Assembly: GCA_910579185.1 (NCBI GenBank)
Contig: CAJTTG010000004.1
Location: forward strand, 62,001 to 126,000
Direction of reading: 5' to 3'
Length of the DNA: 64,000 bases
Source: an uncultured Muribaculaceae bacterium
GTDB lineage: Bacteria > Bacteroidota > Bacteroidia > Bacteroidales > Muribaculaceae
The translations under genes and the position numbers were made by a program. The notes beneath the pieces were generated by a model that was given only the letters and a program-made list of their open reading frames with translations, did no database searches and was not told the DNA's origin. Positions 35,404 through 43,909 of the stretch are shown piece by piece (position 1 is the stretch's first letter; every line of letters starts with the position of its first letter).

Positions 35404-37917
35404 TCAGCGGATCGCCACCTTTTGCGTGACGGTTTTTCCGCCGTTTGTTGTTGCGCGGATAATGTAGATTCCGGGCAGTGCGTCAATGCTTATCTCCGCC
35501 TTTGTGTCTGCATATGGGTATGTCGCGGAGGCAATGATGCTTCCTTGGGTGGTGAATACGTCGATCTGTCTTATTCCGCCGGCTGATTCTACCGTGATTC
35601 GTCCATCCGCATACCGGATCATCACCCTATCATCATCGGCCTTGATCTCCTCAATTCCGGCGGTTGTTTTTATTGTGAAATAATACTTGTTGGAGCCTGG
35701 TATTGCATGAAAGGCGGTTTCGCCCTCCGGCCTGTAATATATGCCGAATGCATACATCGTGTCGTAGTTTAGGCTAAAAGCGGTCTTCAGCCTTGCGACA
35801 GTATAGATCCGTGCTTCGCTTGTCCCTGAAGGCAGTATCATGGTGCCTGAGTTCTGTGCGCTGAGATTGATATCGTTTTCATCGAATAGACCGAATACGA
35901 TGCCGTCATTGTACATTCCGGATGCGTTTGAGACTGTTACTGACATGATGTCGGTTTCTGATGTCTCCCATGGTTGTTCCTTAGTGCCACAACCTTTTGT
36001 GGCGGTGCATTCGAATAGCATTGATAGTTCGGGAGAATTTGTCTTGCTGTCCAGTACCTCAATAGTTATGCTGTCTCCGATCTGATTCTGGTTCAAGTCG
36101 TAGAGGATCAGTTTGTAGAATCCGGGATCCGTTGGTGTTGTAAGATTGCTCCAGTTCAGGAGTGTACTTCCATTTTCGGTCACTGTTGTGTAAATGCTAT
36201 TGTAGGTTGTCCTGTTGTTCTCGTCAATTATTAGATGCGGTACTATGTTGCCAATATATTCTCTTCCGCTGCAAGCTATTTCAACACTTAGGTCGAATGT
36301 TTTTCCTGCGTAGATTTTATCCGGGAGGTTATATGATTCCAATGACAGTTGAGGTGTTGATGTCTCATAGTGTGTGAACACAAGTTTTTCGTCGTTTGCG
36401 TCAAGCAAGACGTACCCTCGGTAGTTGATGTATGAGATGACGTTGTGAATATCTCCATTATGAACTATAATTGGCTCAACAATATATTTGCCATTCTGAG
36501 GGTGATTGCTGATGGGAATTTCAAGGTATGTTCCGGTATATTGACCCATGGTTTGAGTATTTCCTGTGCAGTAGCTGATTTCCGCGGTTTCAATGTTTCG
36601 CAGTCGTATGCCGGTCGTAACTGTGGCAGCTATACGTCCCTCGTTGAATATCGGGGAGTAACGTACGGTTCCATTTTCCGCTCTGATATATTTATCCTTT
36701 TCTGTAGTGAAGTTGGTCTTGCCGATTGTGAATTTGATACGTGGCTTGGATCTATCATTGTCAGGATATAGGCCAGCCATAATATTTAGACCGATATTAT
36801 ACCCTCCAGGACTTGCCCCAGTGCCCTCCGCGCCTGGATTAAGGGCTGTGATTGCATAATACCCGTCACTTAATCCTCCCCATCCCCAGTTTATGTGGAA
36901 TAGATCATCTGGCTGATAACCGTCGATCAAAAACGCATGTATTCCACCGCTTGTAAGAAGTGGACGTCGACTTTTTAATTCGTCGTATAGGATATCTATC
37001 CATACGTTTAGATTGTATGCTGTGCGTAGCTCAAGTGTTATATCTGGTGCGTATTTGAAATAGTTGTTGAATGCTGATATAGCATCGGGAATGCTTGCTC
37101 CGCTTGATGATGTCCCGTTTAATCCATAGATCATTTTGGATCCGTAGCCGCAGGCTTTCATGAGCAGTGCGACAGCATTTATCTGATCTTCTGATTCATC
37201 TCCGTTATATTCGTCGAGCATATTATCCCAATCGAATGTAGTTGCCGAAAAGTCCATGCTGTATTCTGTTAGGTTGCTGTTGTTGCCATCTGTCGGTGCA
37301 GTGTAAGTTATTGCCCCCGTACCGGACTCTGGCCATCTGTGAAAGTTCATGATCTGTGCCATTGCGGTGGCGACGCATCCTGTGACGCATCTTCTGTCAG
37401 AGTCCTCAGGGCAAAGCAGATTATATGGGGCGGTTTGATGCCACTTTGTCGTGATCAGCGGAGCGATCTCGGGGCGATTATCGGAGGATTGTGGCGTGTA
37501 GGGCGCTGAGCCTGCGGCGGATGCTATGCAGATCTCCTTGGAATAGCTGTCGAGCATGTATTGAAGCGCAGGGGGAAGGTTGGTGATGTCGAACGTCGAG
37601 GCATCACACCATCCGAGCAGCGGACGGGCTACGTCGTCGGCCGATATGAATATAACCCGGTTGTCGGTCTGCGATTCCATTATGTAGACTGTGTTGAGTT
37701 CTTCGGCTTGTTCGGTGTGGAGCAGGCTGTAGTTCGATTCGGTCGTGGCTTGCGTTGCGTTGAGGATATTCTGTCGGGTTAATGCATCAAGTGGTTTGGT
37801 CGACTCAATGGCTGCCGACAAAGCATCCTGGACATTGAGCTGTTTGGAGAAAATGTTGAGGCAGAAAATGACGTTGACCAGAAATGTGAATAAAAAAGTG
37901 TAAAAACGTGGTCTCAT
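35404..37917 (-). CDS. C10 (streptopain-like) cysteine protease with C-terminal sorting-type domain
   Basis: The start at ATG 37915-37917 (MRPRFYTFLF) is chosen because the predicted promoter lies at 37942. The protein is about 837 residues. A signal peptide or anchor (about 1-25) is followed by a Spi-like propeptide region and the C10 catalytic domain. The nucleophile Cys is in CVTGCVATAMAQIMNFHRWP, the catalytic His in GGIHAFLIDGYQ, and the Trp loop is INWGWGG. The rest is beta-rich, and the last 80 residues (GIRQIDVFTTQGSIIA, LPGIYIIRATTNGG) look like a type IX secretion or similar C-terminal sorting domain. SpeB and PrtT are relatives. It is probably a secreted protease. Confidence 0.88.
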   Translation of the reverse strand: MRPRFYTFLFTFLVNVIFCLNIFSKQLNVQDALSAAIESTKPLDALTRQNILNATQATTESNYSLLHTEQAEELNTVYIMESQTDNRVIFISADDVARPLLGWCDASTFDITNLPPALQYMLDSYSKEICIASAAGSAPYTPQSSDNRPEIAPLITTKWHQTAPYNLLCPEDSDRRCVTGCVATAMAQIMNFHRWPESGTGAITYTAPTDGNNSNLTEYSMDFSATTFDWDNMLDEYNGDESEDQINAVALLMKACGYGSKMIYGLNGTSSSGASIPDAISAFNNYFKYAPDITLELRTAYNLNVWIDILYDELKSRRPLLTSGGIHAFLIDGYQPDDLFHINWGWGGLSDGYYAITALNPGAEGTGASPGGYNIGLNIMAGLYPDNDRSKPRIKFTIGKTNFTTEKDKYIRAENGTVRYSPIFNEGRIAATVTTGIRLRNIETAEISYCTGNTQTMGQYTGTYLEIPISNHPQNGKYIVEPIIVHNGDIHNVISYINYRGYVLLDANDEKLVFTHYETSTPQLSLESYNLPDKIYAGKTFDLSVEIACSGREYIGNIVPHLIIDENNRTTYNSIYTTVTENGSTLLNWSNLTTPTDPGFYKLILYDLNQNQIGDSITIEVLDSKTNSPELSMLFECTATKGCGTKEQPWETSETDIMSVTVSNASGMYNDGIVFGLFDENDINLSAQNSGTMILPSGTSEARIYTVARLKTAFSLNYDTMYAFGIYYRPEGETAFHAIPGSNKYYFTIKTTAGIEEIKADDDRVMIRYADGRITVESAGGIRQIDVFTTQGSIIASATYPYADTKAEISIDALPGIYIIRATTNGGKTVTQKVAIR

Positions 37918-37941
37918 ACCGGTATAAATATTTGTTTTATG

Positions 37942-37949
37942 CAAATATA
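37942..37949 (-). promoter_or_regulatory. -7 element of the C10 protease gene
   Basis: TATATTTG on the minus strand fits TAnnTTTG. Transcription would start near 37935, which excludes the upstream ATG at 37944. Confidence 0.55.
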
Positions 37950-38281
37950 ATTGATTTTGGATCGGTTGCTGTTATTTAATTTGTTTAAAATTAGAGATTT
38001 AGGGTTTTGCATAAATTATTTGTAGGGGTTACCATAAGTTCTCATGAATAACACGGACGCTAATACCGGTTTTTGATTAGTCGGCAAGGTGATTTCGGTT
38101 TCGTTTTTCAGAGACAAAATCTCTTTGAGAATTTAAAAATGCCCGGCAGTTGGTCGGGATGTGATCGATTTTTCGATTCTCAGGAGGCTTAAAAATGCTT
38201 AATTGACTAATATGTTGGTCGTAACGCCTGATTTTTCCTGTCGGGATTTTTTCTCAGAAAAATCAAAGGTGGCGTGTCTTG

Positions 38282-38311
38282 TTTGGTTTTACGAAAAAAT
38301 GATTACTTTTG
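38282..38311 (+). promoter_or_regulatory. Promoter of ybeY
   Basis: TTTG at 38282-38285 and TACTTTTG at 38304-38311 are separated by 18 bases. This is one of the best matches to the Bacteroidetes promoter in the window. The start would be near 38318. Confidence 0.65.
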
Positions 38312-38331
38312 TGGGTAATATCTTGTATGAT

Positions 38332-38754
38332 ATGGAAAAAATGATACAATGGACTGCCGATGGCGTGGAGATGCCTGCCATCGACTTTCAGCGCGTCGAT
38401 GCATGGCTTGGCGAGGTTGCGCGTGATCATTCGCGGATCCTCGGCCCGATGACCTATATTTTTTGCAATGATGATAAGATCATCGAGGTCAACCGCCAGT
38501 TCCTTAATCACGATTATTACACCGACATCATCACTTTCGACTATACTCATGGCCGTAGGGTCAGCGGAGACATGTTTATCTCGCTCGACACTGTGGCTAC
38601 AAATGCCGAGGCTGTTGGTGCCGACTACTCCACGGAGTTGCATCGCGTTATAGTGCATGGGCTTCTTCACCTGTGTGGTATAAACGATAAAGGGCCGGGA
38701 GAGCGCGAGGTGATGGAGCGTCATGAGAATGACGCGCTTGCGCTGTTGAAGTGA
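38332..38754 (+). CDS. ybeY: Endoribonuclease YbeY
   Basis: This 140-residue zinc-dependent endoribonuclease acts in 16S rRNA 3-prime-end maturation and ribosome quality control. The metal site is HGLLHLCGINDKG (H-x3-H plus downstream His replaced in part by the usual H of the third position further on); FCNDDKIIEVNRQFLNHDYYTDIITFDY is the conserved fold segment. The start at ATG 38332 (MEKMIQW) is chosen because the promoter ends at 38311. mnmG follows 27 bases later, and the two are likely co-transcribed. Confidence 0.93.
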   Translation: MEKMIQWTADGVEMPAIDFQRVDAWLGEVARDHSRILGPMTYIFCNDDKIIEVNRQFLNHDYYTDIITFDYTHGRRVSGDMFISLDTVATNAEAVGADYSTELHRVIVHGLLHLCGINDKGPGEREVMERHENDALALLK

Positions 38755-38781
38755 ATCTAATTGATACTGAGATAGATATAT

Positions 38782-40665
38782 ATGCAATTCGACTATGATG
38801 TTGTCGTGATCGGTGCCGGTCATGCCGGATGTGAGGCTGCCTCTGCGGCTGCGCGTCTGGGGTCGCGCACTCTTTTGATCACGATAGATATGAATAAAAT
38901 AGCCCAGATGAGCTGCAATCCTGCTGTCGGTGGTATTGCAAAGGGTCAGATTGTCAGAGAAATAGATGCTCTTGGCGGTCAGATGGGTATTGTCACTGAC
39001 CGCTCGGCCATACAGTTCCGCATGCTCAATCGCTCGAAAGGTCCGGCCATGTGGAGTCCGCGTGCGCAGAGCGACAGGATGCGGTTCTCGGAGATCTGGC
39101 GCCAAACGCTTGAGAATACTCCAGGGCTCTCTATGTGGCAGGACTCTGTTGTCGGCATTGATGTCGATGACCATGGGCATGTCTCTGCTGTCCGCACGGC
39201 CTTAGGTGTAACTTTTACCTGTCGTTCGGTTGTTCTGACTGCCGGCACGTTCCTTAATGGTCTGATGCACGTCGGGGAAGTGAAAACTCCGGGAGGACGT
39301 GTTTCTGAGCCGGCTTCCTATGGACTGACCGAGCAGCTAATTTCGCTCGGATTCCAGACCGACCGCATGAAAACCGGAACGCCTGTCCGTATCGACGGGC
39401 GATCAGTGCATTGGGAGCTTACCACTCCGCAACAGGGTGAGAACGATTTTCATAAGTTCTCCTATTTGCCGGGCGTTTCCAGAGAGTTGCGTCAGCGTGA
39501 ATGTTATATTCTGTACACGAATGAGCGAACACATGAGATTCTTCGGGAAGGTCTGCCGCGATCGCCTCTGTTCAACGGCCAGATAAAAAGTATCGGTCCG
39601 CGCTATTGTCCGAGCATCGAGACAAAGATTGTGACCTTTGCCGACAAGACGGAGCATCAGCTGTTCCTGGAACCGGAGGGCGAAGAAACGCAGGAATTCT
39701 ATTTGAACGGATTCTCCTCGTCGTTGCCGCTCGATGTGCAGGTCAACGCGCTTGAAACTATTCCGGCCCTATCGGATGTAGCCATATATCGTCCGGGCTA
39801 TGCCATAGAGTATGACTTTTTCGATCCGACGCAGCTGAAGCATTCCCTGGAGACAAAACTTGTAGGCGGTCTTTTCTTTGCCGGACAGGTCAATGGAACT
39901 ACCGGATATGAGGAGGCGGCAGGGCAGGGGCTTGTTGCCGGTATCAATGCCCACCGCAGTTGTTCCGGTCTTGATCCATTCGTGCTGTCGCGTGATCAGG
40001 CATATATCGGTGTGCTGATCGATGATCTTGTGACAAAGGGTGTCGATGAGCCGTATCGTATGTTTACATCTCGCGCGGAATATCGTATTCTTCTGCGTCA
40101 GGATGATGCCGATATGCGTCTCACTCCGCTCGGCCATGCCATCGGTCTTGCTACGGACGAGCGTTTCGCCTTGATGATGTCGAAACGTGAACAGCGTGAT
40201 TCATTCATCGAGTTCTCAAAGTCCTATTCTGTCAAAGCGGAGTGGGTCAATGCCCGGTTTGAAGAGCTTGGCATAGCACCGTTGCGCCAGTCGGTGAAGT
40301 TGCACGATTTAATTCTGCGCCCACAGCTGACTGTGGCCATGCTTGCGGAAATGCTTCCGGGAGTTGCGTCGTATATCGTGGATAATATTGAACAGGATCG
40401 TCGTGCGGAGATCATCGAAGCTGCTGAGATCCTTATGAAATATAATGGCTATATAGAACGTGAGCGTTTGATCGCTGATAAGATCCGTCGTCTTGAGGAT
40501 GTGAAACTCGGAGATCGTATCGATTATGATACTGTGAAGTCGATCTCAACCGAGGCACGGCAGAAACTTAAAAAAATCATGCCACAGACCATTGCGCAGG
40601 CATCGAGAATCCCAGGAATCTCGCCAAGCGATATCAATATTCTTCTCCTTCTTTTAGGTAGATGA
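38782..40665 (+). CDS. mnmG: tRNA uridine-5-carboxymethylaminomethyl modification enzyme MnmG
   Basis: This 627-residue FAD enzyme, also called GidA, works with MnmE to modify the wobble uridine of several tRNAs. The FAD-binding N-terminus is VVVIGAGHAGCEAASAAARLG; other family blocks are CNPAVGGIAKGQIVREIDALGGQMG, GQVNGTTGYEEAAGQG and MFTSRAEYRILLRQDDADMRLTP, given here as recognisable landmarks in order along the protein. In many bacteria gidA is near the replication origin, which agrees with the parS site just downstream. Confidence 0.96.
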   Translation: MQFDYDVVVIGAGHAGCEAASAAARLGSRTLLITIDMNKIAQMSCNPAVGGIAKGQIVREIDALGGQMGIVTDRSAIQFRMLNRSKGPAMWSPRAQSDRMRFSEIWRQTLENTPGLSMWQDSVVGIDVDDHGHVSAVRTALGVTFTCRSVVLTAGTFLNGLMHVGEVKTPGGRVSEPASYGLTEQLISLGFQTDRMKTGTPVRIDGRSVHWELTTPQQGENDFHKFSYLPGVSRELRQRECYILYTNERTHEILREGLPRSPLFNGQIKSIGPRYCPSIETKIVTFADKTEHQLFLEPEGEETQEFYLNGFSSSLPLDVQVNALETIPALSDVAIYRPGYAIEYDFFDPTQLKHSLETKLVGGLFFAGQVNGTTGYEEAAGQGLVAGINAHRSCSGLDPFVLSRDQAYIGVLIDDLVTKGVDEPYRMFTSRAEYRILLRQDDADMRLTPLGHAIGLATDERFALMMSKREQRDSFIEFSKSYSVKAEWVNARFEELGIAPLRQSVKLHDLILRPQLTVAMLAEMLPGVASYIVDNIEQDRRAEIIEAAEILMKYNGYIERERLIADKIRRLEDVKLGDRIDYDTVKSISTEARQKLKKIMPQTIAQASRIPGISPSDINILLLLLGR

Positions 40666-40676
40666 TATAAAGTGTT

Positions 40677-40692
40677 TGTTCCACGTGGAACA
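40677..40692. promoter_or_regulatory. parS centromere site
   Basis: TGTTCCACGTGGAACA is a perfect 16-bp palindrome that matches the ParB-binding parS consensus TGTTNCACGTGNAACA. It is 11 bases after the mnmG stop and 46 bases before the apt start. ParB would load here to organise chromosome segregation. It is the only full match in the window. Confidence 0.85.
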
Positions 40693-40738
40693 TGCATAAT
40701 GCAACAGAAATCAAAAACTTAACAACAGATAAACAAAA

Positions 40739-41257
40739 ATGGAATACATTAAATCGAAAGTGCGCGACGTGATCGATTTCCCGAAGAAGGGGATCGTTTT
40801 CAAGGATCTCACAACAGTCTTCAAAGATCCGCGTGCGCTCCACATTATCGGCTGGGATCTGTCCCAGTTGTATCGCGACAAGGGTGTGACCAAAGTAGTC
40901 GGCATTGAATCTCGTGGTTTTATCGGCGGTTCGATTCTCGCTTTTGAGCTCGGAGCCGGATTTGTTCCTGCACGCAAGCCCGGAAAACTTCCTGCTGATA
41001 CGGTCAGCTGCTCCTACGACAAGGAGTATGGTAAAGATACTATCGAGATCCATCGCGATGCGATCACTCCCGATGATATCGTCGTGATCCATGATGATGT
41101 CCTCGCCACCGGTGGCACTATGGCTGCTGTCTACGAACTGGTGAAAAGCATGAATCCGAAAAAGATCTATGTCAACTTCATCATTGAACTCGGTGGCCTC
41201 AATGGCCGTTCGGTGCTTCCTGCCGATGCTGAGGTGACATCGCTCATCACGTATTGA
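40739..41257 (+). CDS. apt: Adenine phosphoribosyltransferase
   Basis: This 172-residue enzyme salvages adenine to AMP with PRPP. Typical segments are VIDFPKKGIVFKDLT, GIESRGFIGGSILAFELGAGFVPARKPGKLP (region 60-92), and the PRPP loop VVIHDDVLATGGTMAA. Length is normal. The upstream 73 bases hold the parS site. Confidence 0.95.
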   Translation: MEYIKSKVRDVIDFPKKGIVFKDLTTVFKDPRALHIIGWDLSQLYRDKGVTKVVGIESRGFIGGSILAFELGAGFVPARKPGKLPADTVSCSYDKEYGKDTIEIHRDAITPDDIVVIHDDVLATGGTMAAVYELVKSMNPKKIYVNFIIELGGLNGRSVLPADAEVTSLITY

Positions 41258-41291
41258 TCCGGTTCCGCAGCGGATCCGAAACTCATATCTC

Positions 41292-41348
41292 AGACCTATC
41301 AGACTTCCGCCTGTCTAAAACATTTTGTGTCCGGAAGCTGTTAGGTCT
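41292..41348 (+). promoter_or_regulatory. Strong bipartite hairpin in the uvrC leader
   Basis: AGACCTA 41292-41298 pairs with TAGGTCT 41342-41348, and CTTCCG 41304-41309 with CGGAAG 41332-41337. The loop is 22 bases. It lies 15 bases before the uvrC ATG. A short GATCCG...CGGATC repeat precedes it at 41256-41276. Confidence 0.5.
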
Positions 41349-41363
41349 GTTGTCTTAATAACT

Positions 41364-43181
41364 ATGCCGAAACATAGAAAATCTCCAGAACTTGAAGAGA
41401 AGATAAAGATTCTACCTTCCACCCCCGGCGTGTATATGTATTTCGACCGGGAGGGGACGGTGATATATGTCGGAAAGGCGAAGAATCTGAAAAGACGGGT
41501 GTCCTCCTATTTCAACCGCACCCACGATTCCGTGCGCACGAATCTGCTCGTGCGTGCGATCGCCGATATGAAATATATCGTCGTGCCGACGGAACAGGAT
41601 GCTCTGAACCTTGAGAACTCCATGATCAAGGAGTATCAGCCACGCTATAATGTCTTGCTGAAAGATGATAAATCCTATCCCTGGATTGTGGTGACAAAAG
41701 AGCATTTCCCACGGGTGTTCATGACCAGGACACGCATAAAGGACGGGTCGAAATATTATGGCCCATACACCGACACTGCCTCGGCCCGTGCGGTGCTCGA
41801 CCTGATCCGCGACATATATCCTCTGCGTTCCTGCCGCCATGCCATAACTCCGGAATACGTGGCAAAAGGGAAGGGGCGGTTGTGTCTGGACTATCATCTG
41901 AAGCGTTGCTCCGGGCCCTGTGTAGGGTGTGTGTCGGAGGCGGAATATGGCGTGAATATCGAGCGTATCCGTCAGATTCTGCGTGGCGATCTGGGCGAGT
42001 TGCTCGACAAGCTGCGCGGCGATATGGAGGCTCTTGCCGCCGAATTGAGGTTTGAGGAAGCCCAGCAGGTGAAGGATGTCTATGACAAGGTTCAGCGCTA
42101 CACGGCCAAGAGTGTTATCGTCAGTCAGGTGATAGATCAGATCGACGTGTTTGGTGTGGACGACGATGGTGGGGCGGATGTGTATGTCAATTATATGCAT
42201 GTGCGCCGTGGCGCGGTGGTGCGAAGTGTGACGCTTGAATACAAACGGCGCATGGATGAATCGCAGGCTCAGATCCTCAGTTATGCCGTCAATGAGATCC
42301 ACAATCAGCTTTCCGTGGAGTTCGGCGAGGTTATTGTTGCCGAAGCACCCGATGTGGAGATGCCGGGAGTGACTTTTACTGTTCCGCAGCGCGGCGACCG
42401 TGCAAAGCTTCTTGAGGTTTCGCAGCGCAATGCCCGTCAGTACAAGATTGATGTTCTGAAGCACATGGAGAAGCATAACCCTGAGCAACGGACCCAGAAA
42501 TTGCTCGAAAGAATGCAGGCAGATTTCCGCTTGAATGTATTGCCTACCCATATCGAATGTTTCGATAATTCAAATATCCAAGGCACGAATCCTGTTGCCT
42601 CTTGCGTCGTGTTCCGTAATGGGAAGCCGTCGAAAAAGGACTATCGTCATTTCAATATCAAGACGGTTGTCGGGCCCGATGACTTCGCTTCGATGAAGGA
42701 GGTGCTGACGCGCCGTTACACGCGACTTGTGGAGGAAGGGGAGGAACTGCCTCAGCTCGTGGTCGTGGATGGCGGCAAGGGGCAGCTGAGTGCCGCTGTT
42801 GAGGCTCTTGACGCAATGGGACTGCGCGGTGTGATTGCCGTTGCCGGTATTGCAAAGCGTCTTGAAGAGATCTATTTCCCGGGCGACAGCATTCCGCTGT
42901 ACATCGACAAGAACAGTGAGACGTTGCGTGTGGTGCAGCATATGCGCGACGAGGCCCATCGCTTCGGCATAACGCATCATCGCAACCGGCGGTCGAAATC
43001 GCAGACGGTCTCCATGCTCGATTCCGTGCCGGGTATTGGACCTAAGACGCGTGATGCTCTGATCTCGCATTTCCGTAGCCTGAAACGTGTCCGGGAGGCC
43101 GATCTGGATCAGATTGCGGCTGTAATAGGGCCTTCAAAAGCTTCGGTGATTTTTTCGGCGTTGCATCCGGAAAATGAATAA
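41364..43181 (+). CDS. uvrC: UvrABC system protein C
   Basis: This 605-residue excinuclease subunit makes both incisions in nucleotide excision repair. The GIY-YIG nuclease domain begins LPSTPGVYMYFDREGTVIYVGKAKNLKRR. The UVR domain (ALAAELRFEEAQQVKDVYDKVQ), the RNase H-like domain (CFDNSNIQG, VVVDGGKGQLSAA), and a C-terminal HhH pair (SVPGIGPKTRDALISHF) follow. ATG at 41364 (MPKHRKSPELEEK) is the preferred start; the open frame extends upstream over the leader hairpin. Confidence 0.96.
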   Translation: MPKHRKSPELEEKIKILPSTPGVYMYFDREGTVIYVGKAKNLKRRVSSYFNRTHDSVRTNLLVRAIADMKYIVVPTEQDALNLENSMIKEYQPRYNVLLKDDKSYPWIVVTKEHFPRVFMTRTRIKDGSKYYGPYTDTASARAVLDLIRDIYPLRSCRHAITPEYVAKGKGRLCLDYHLKRCSGPCVGCVSEAEYGVNIERIRQILRGDLGELLDKLRGDMEALAAELRFEEAQQVKDVYDKVQRYTAKSVIVSQVIDQIDVFGVDDDGGADVYVNYMHVRRGAVVRSVTLEYKRRMDESQAQILSYAVNEIHNQLSVEFGEVIVAEAPDVEMPGVTFTVPQRGDRAKLLEVSQRNARQYKIDVLKHMEKHNPEQRTQKLLERMQADFRLNVLPTHIECFDNSNIQGTNPVASCVVFRNGKPSKKDYRHFNIKTVVGPDDFASMKEVLTRRYTRLVEEGEELPQLVVVDGGKGQLSAAVEALDAMGLRGVIAVAGIAKRLEEIYFPGDSIPLYIDKNSETLRVVQHMRDEAHRFGITHHRNRRSKSQTVSMLDSVPGIGPKTRDALISHFRSLKRVREADLDQIAAVIGPSKASVIFSALHPENE

Positions 43182-43248
43182 TGATGCTAACTGCCTGATA
43201 ATCAATGTGAATTGCTGCTGTTTAAGCCTCTGAGAATCAAATAATTGT

Positions 43249-43860
43249 TTAATGCCTGTAGAATTGTCGGGAATATGACGATCTCGGGACATCAACCGGA
43301 CAGCCCGAGCGGCGTATCACCGGCATCCCCAGCAAACCCTTTGATATTTTTATCTGGAGGGTATCGCCGCGGTGCATCTTCGACCACTGTCGTACCGGCA
43401 TCGTCATGGTCTTTTTCTTGCCCGTGCGGAATCTGACCTCCACATAGTACATCTTGTATGGCTCTCCCTGTACCACCGTCCGGCGTGATACTCTTTTCGT
43501 GTGATGATGGGTCTCGCTATATAGACGTTCAATCGTTGCGGATTCCGTGGTGCTCTCTTTATCGGCGAATGCGAAATTGAGACCATAGAACAGGTCGGCT
43601 ATAATTGCTGTCATGAATATCACGCTGATGGCATAGTTGGGGATGAAGTGGCTGATGTGTGTGAACCGCTGCCATCTCTGCCAGAAAAGAAATCCGGAAA
43701 ACAATCCGATCGCGGTTGAGGCTCCGAGTGTGATCCAAAGATTGTCGATAGTCATTCCGTGGAATGCTATCACCATGCCCCACAGGGCTATAGCGAGAAA
43801 CAGCACCAGCACTATCAATATGCTTCGCTTTATGTCGGCGGAATTTCTTTTGGTTGTCAT
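43249..43860 (-). CDS. Membrane protein of unknown function
   Basis: The preferred start is ATG at 43858-43860 (MTTKRNSADIKRS), because a promoter lies at 43884. The protein has 203 residues and three hydrophobic segments (about 13-35, 40-60 and 80-105). A soluble C-terminal half follows with many His, Arg and Lys residues (HHHTKRVSRRTVV). I do not recognise the family. The open frame extends to 44193 but the extra N-terminus is a shadow of the M48 gene. Confidence 0.7.
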   Translation of the reverse strand: MTTKRNSADIKRSILIVLVLFLAIALWGMVIAFHGMTIDNLWITLGASTAIGLFSGFLFWQRWQRFTHISHFIPNYAISVIFMTAIIADLFYGLNFAFADKESTTESATIERLYSETHHHTKRVSRRTVVQGEPYKMYYVEVRFRTGKKKTMTMPVRQWSKMHRGDTLQIKISKGLLGMPVIRRSGCPVDVPRSSYSRQFYRH

Positions 43861-43872
43861 GATTCTTTCATG

Positions 43873-43880
43873 TAATTTTG
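43873..43880 (+). promoter_or_regulatory. -7 element of the M48 peptidase gene
   Basis: TAATTTTG fits TAnnTTTG. The start would be near 43887, 23 bases before the ATG. It faces the minus-strand -7 box at 43884-43891. Confidence 0.55.
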
Positions 43881-43883
43881 CGG

Positions 43884-43891
43884 CAAAATTA
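43884..43891 (-). promoter_or_regulatory. -7 element of the 43249 membrane protein gene
   Basis: TAATTTTG on the minus strand. With 43873-43880 it forms a perfect inverted repeat separated by CGG, so the two core promoters overlap. Confidence 0.55.
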
Positions 43892-43909
43892 GTAAAAACC
43901 CCATATTTC

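Larger units (their letters stand above)
37918..38331. other. 414-base divergent intergenic region
   Basis: No gene is seen. It holds the C10 protease promoter at its left and the ybeY promoter at its right. A hairpin AGAGA/TCTCT lies near 38109-38123, and GATTTTTC at 38230-38237 pairs with GAAAAATC at 38257-38264. The latter inverted repeat is just upstream of the ybeY -33 element. Confidence 0.6.

Noticed and set aside
38263..39180. 305-codon open frame on the minus strand
   Set aside because: It crosses ybeY and mnmG in antisense; both plus genes are clear.
41412..42551. 379-codon open frame on the minus strand
   Set aside because: It is antisense to uvrC, where GIY-YIG and UVR motifs are intact.
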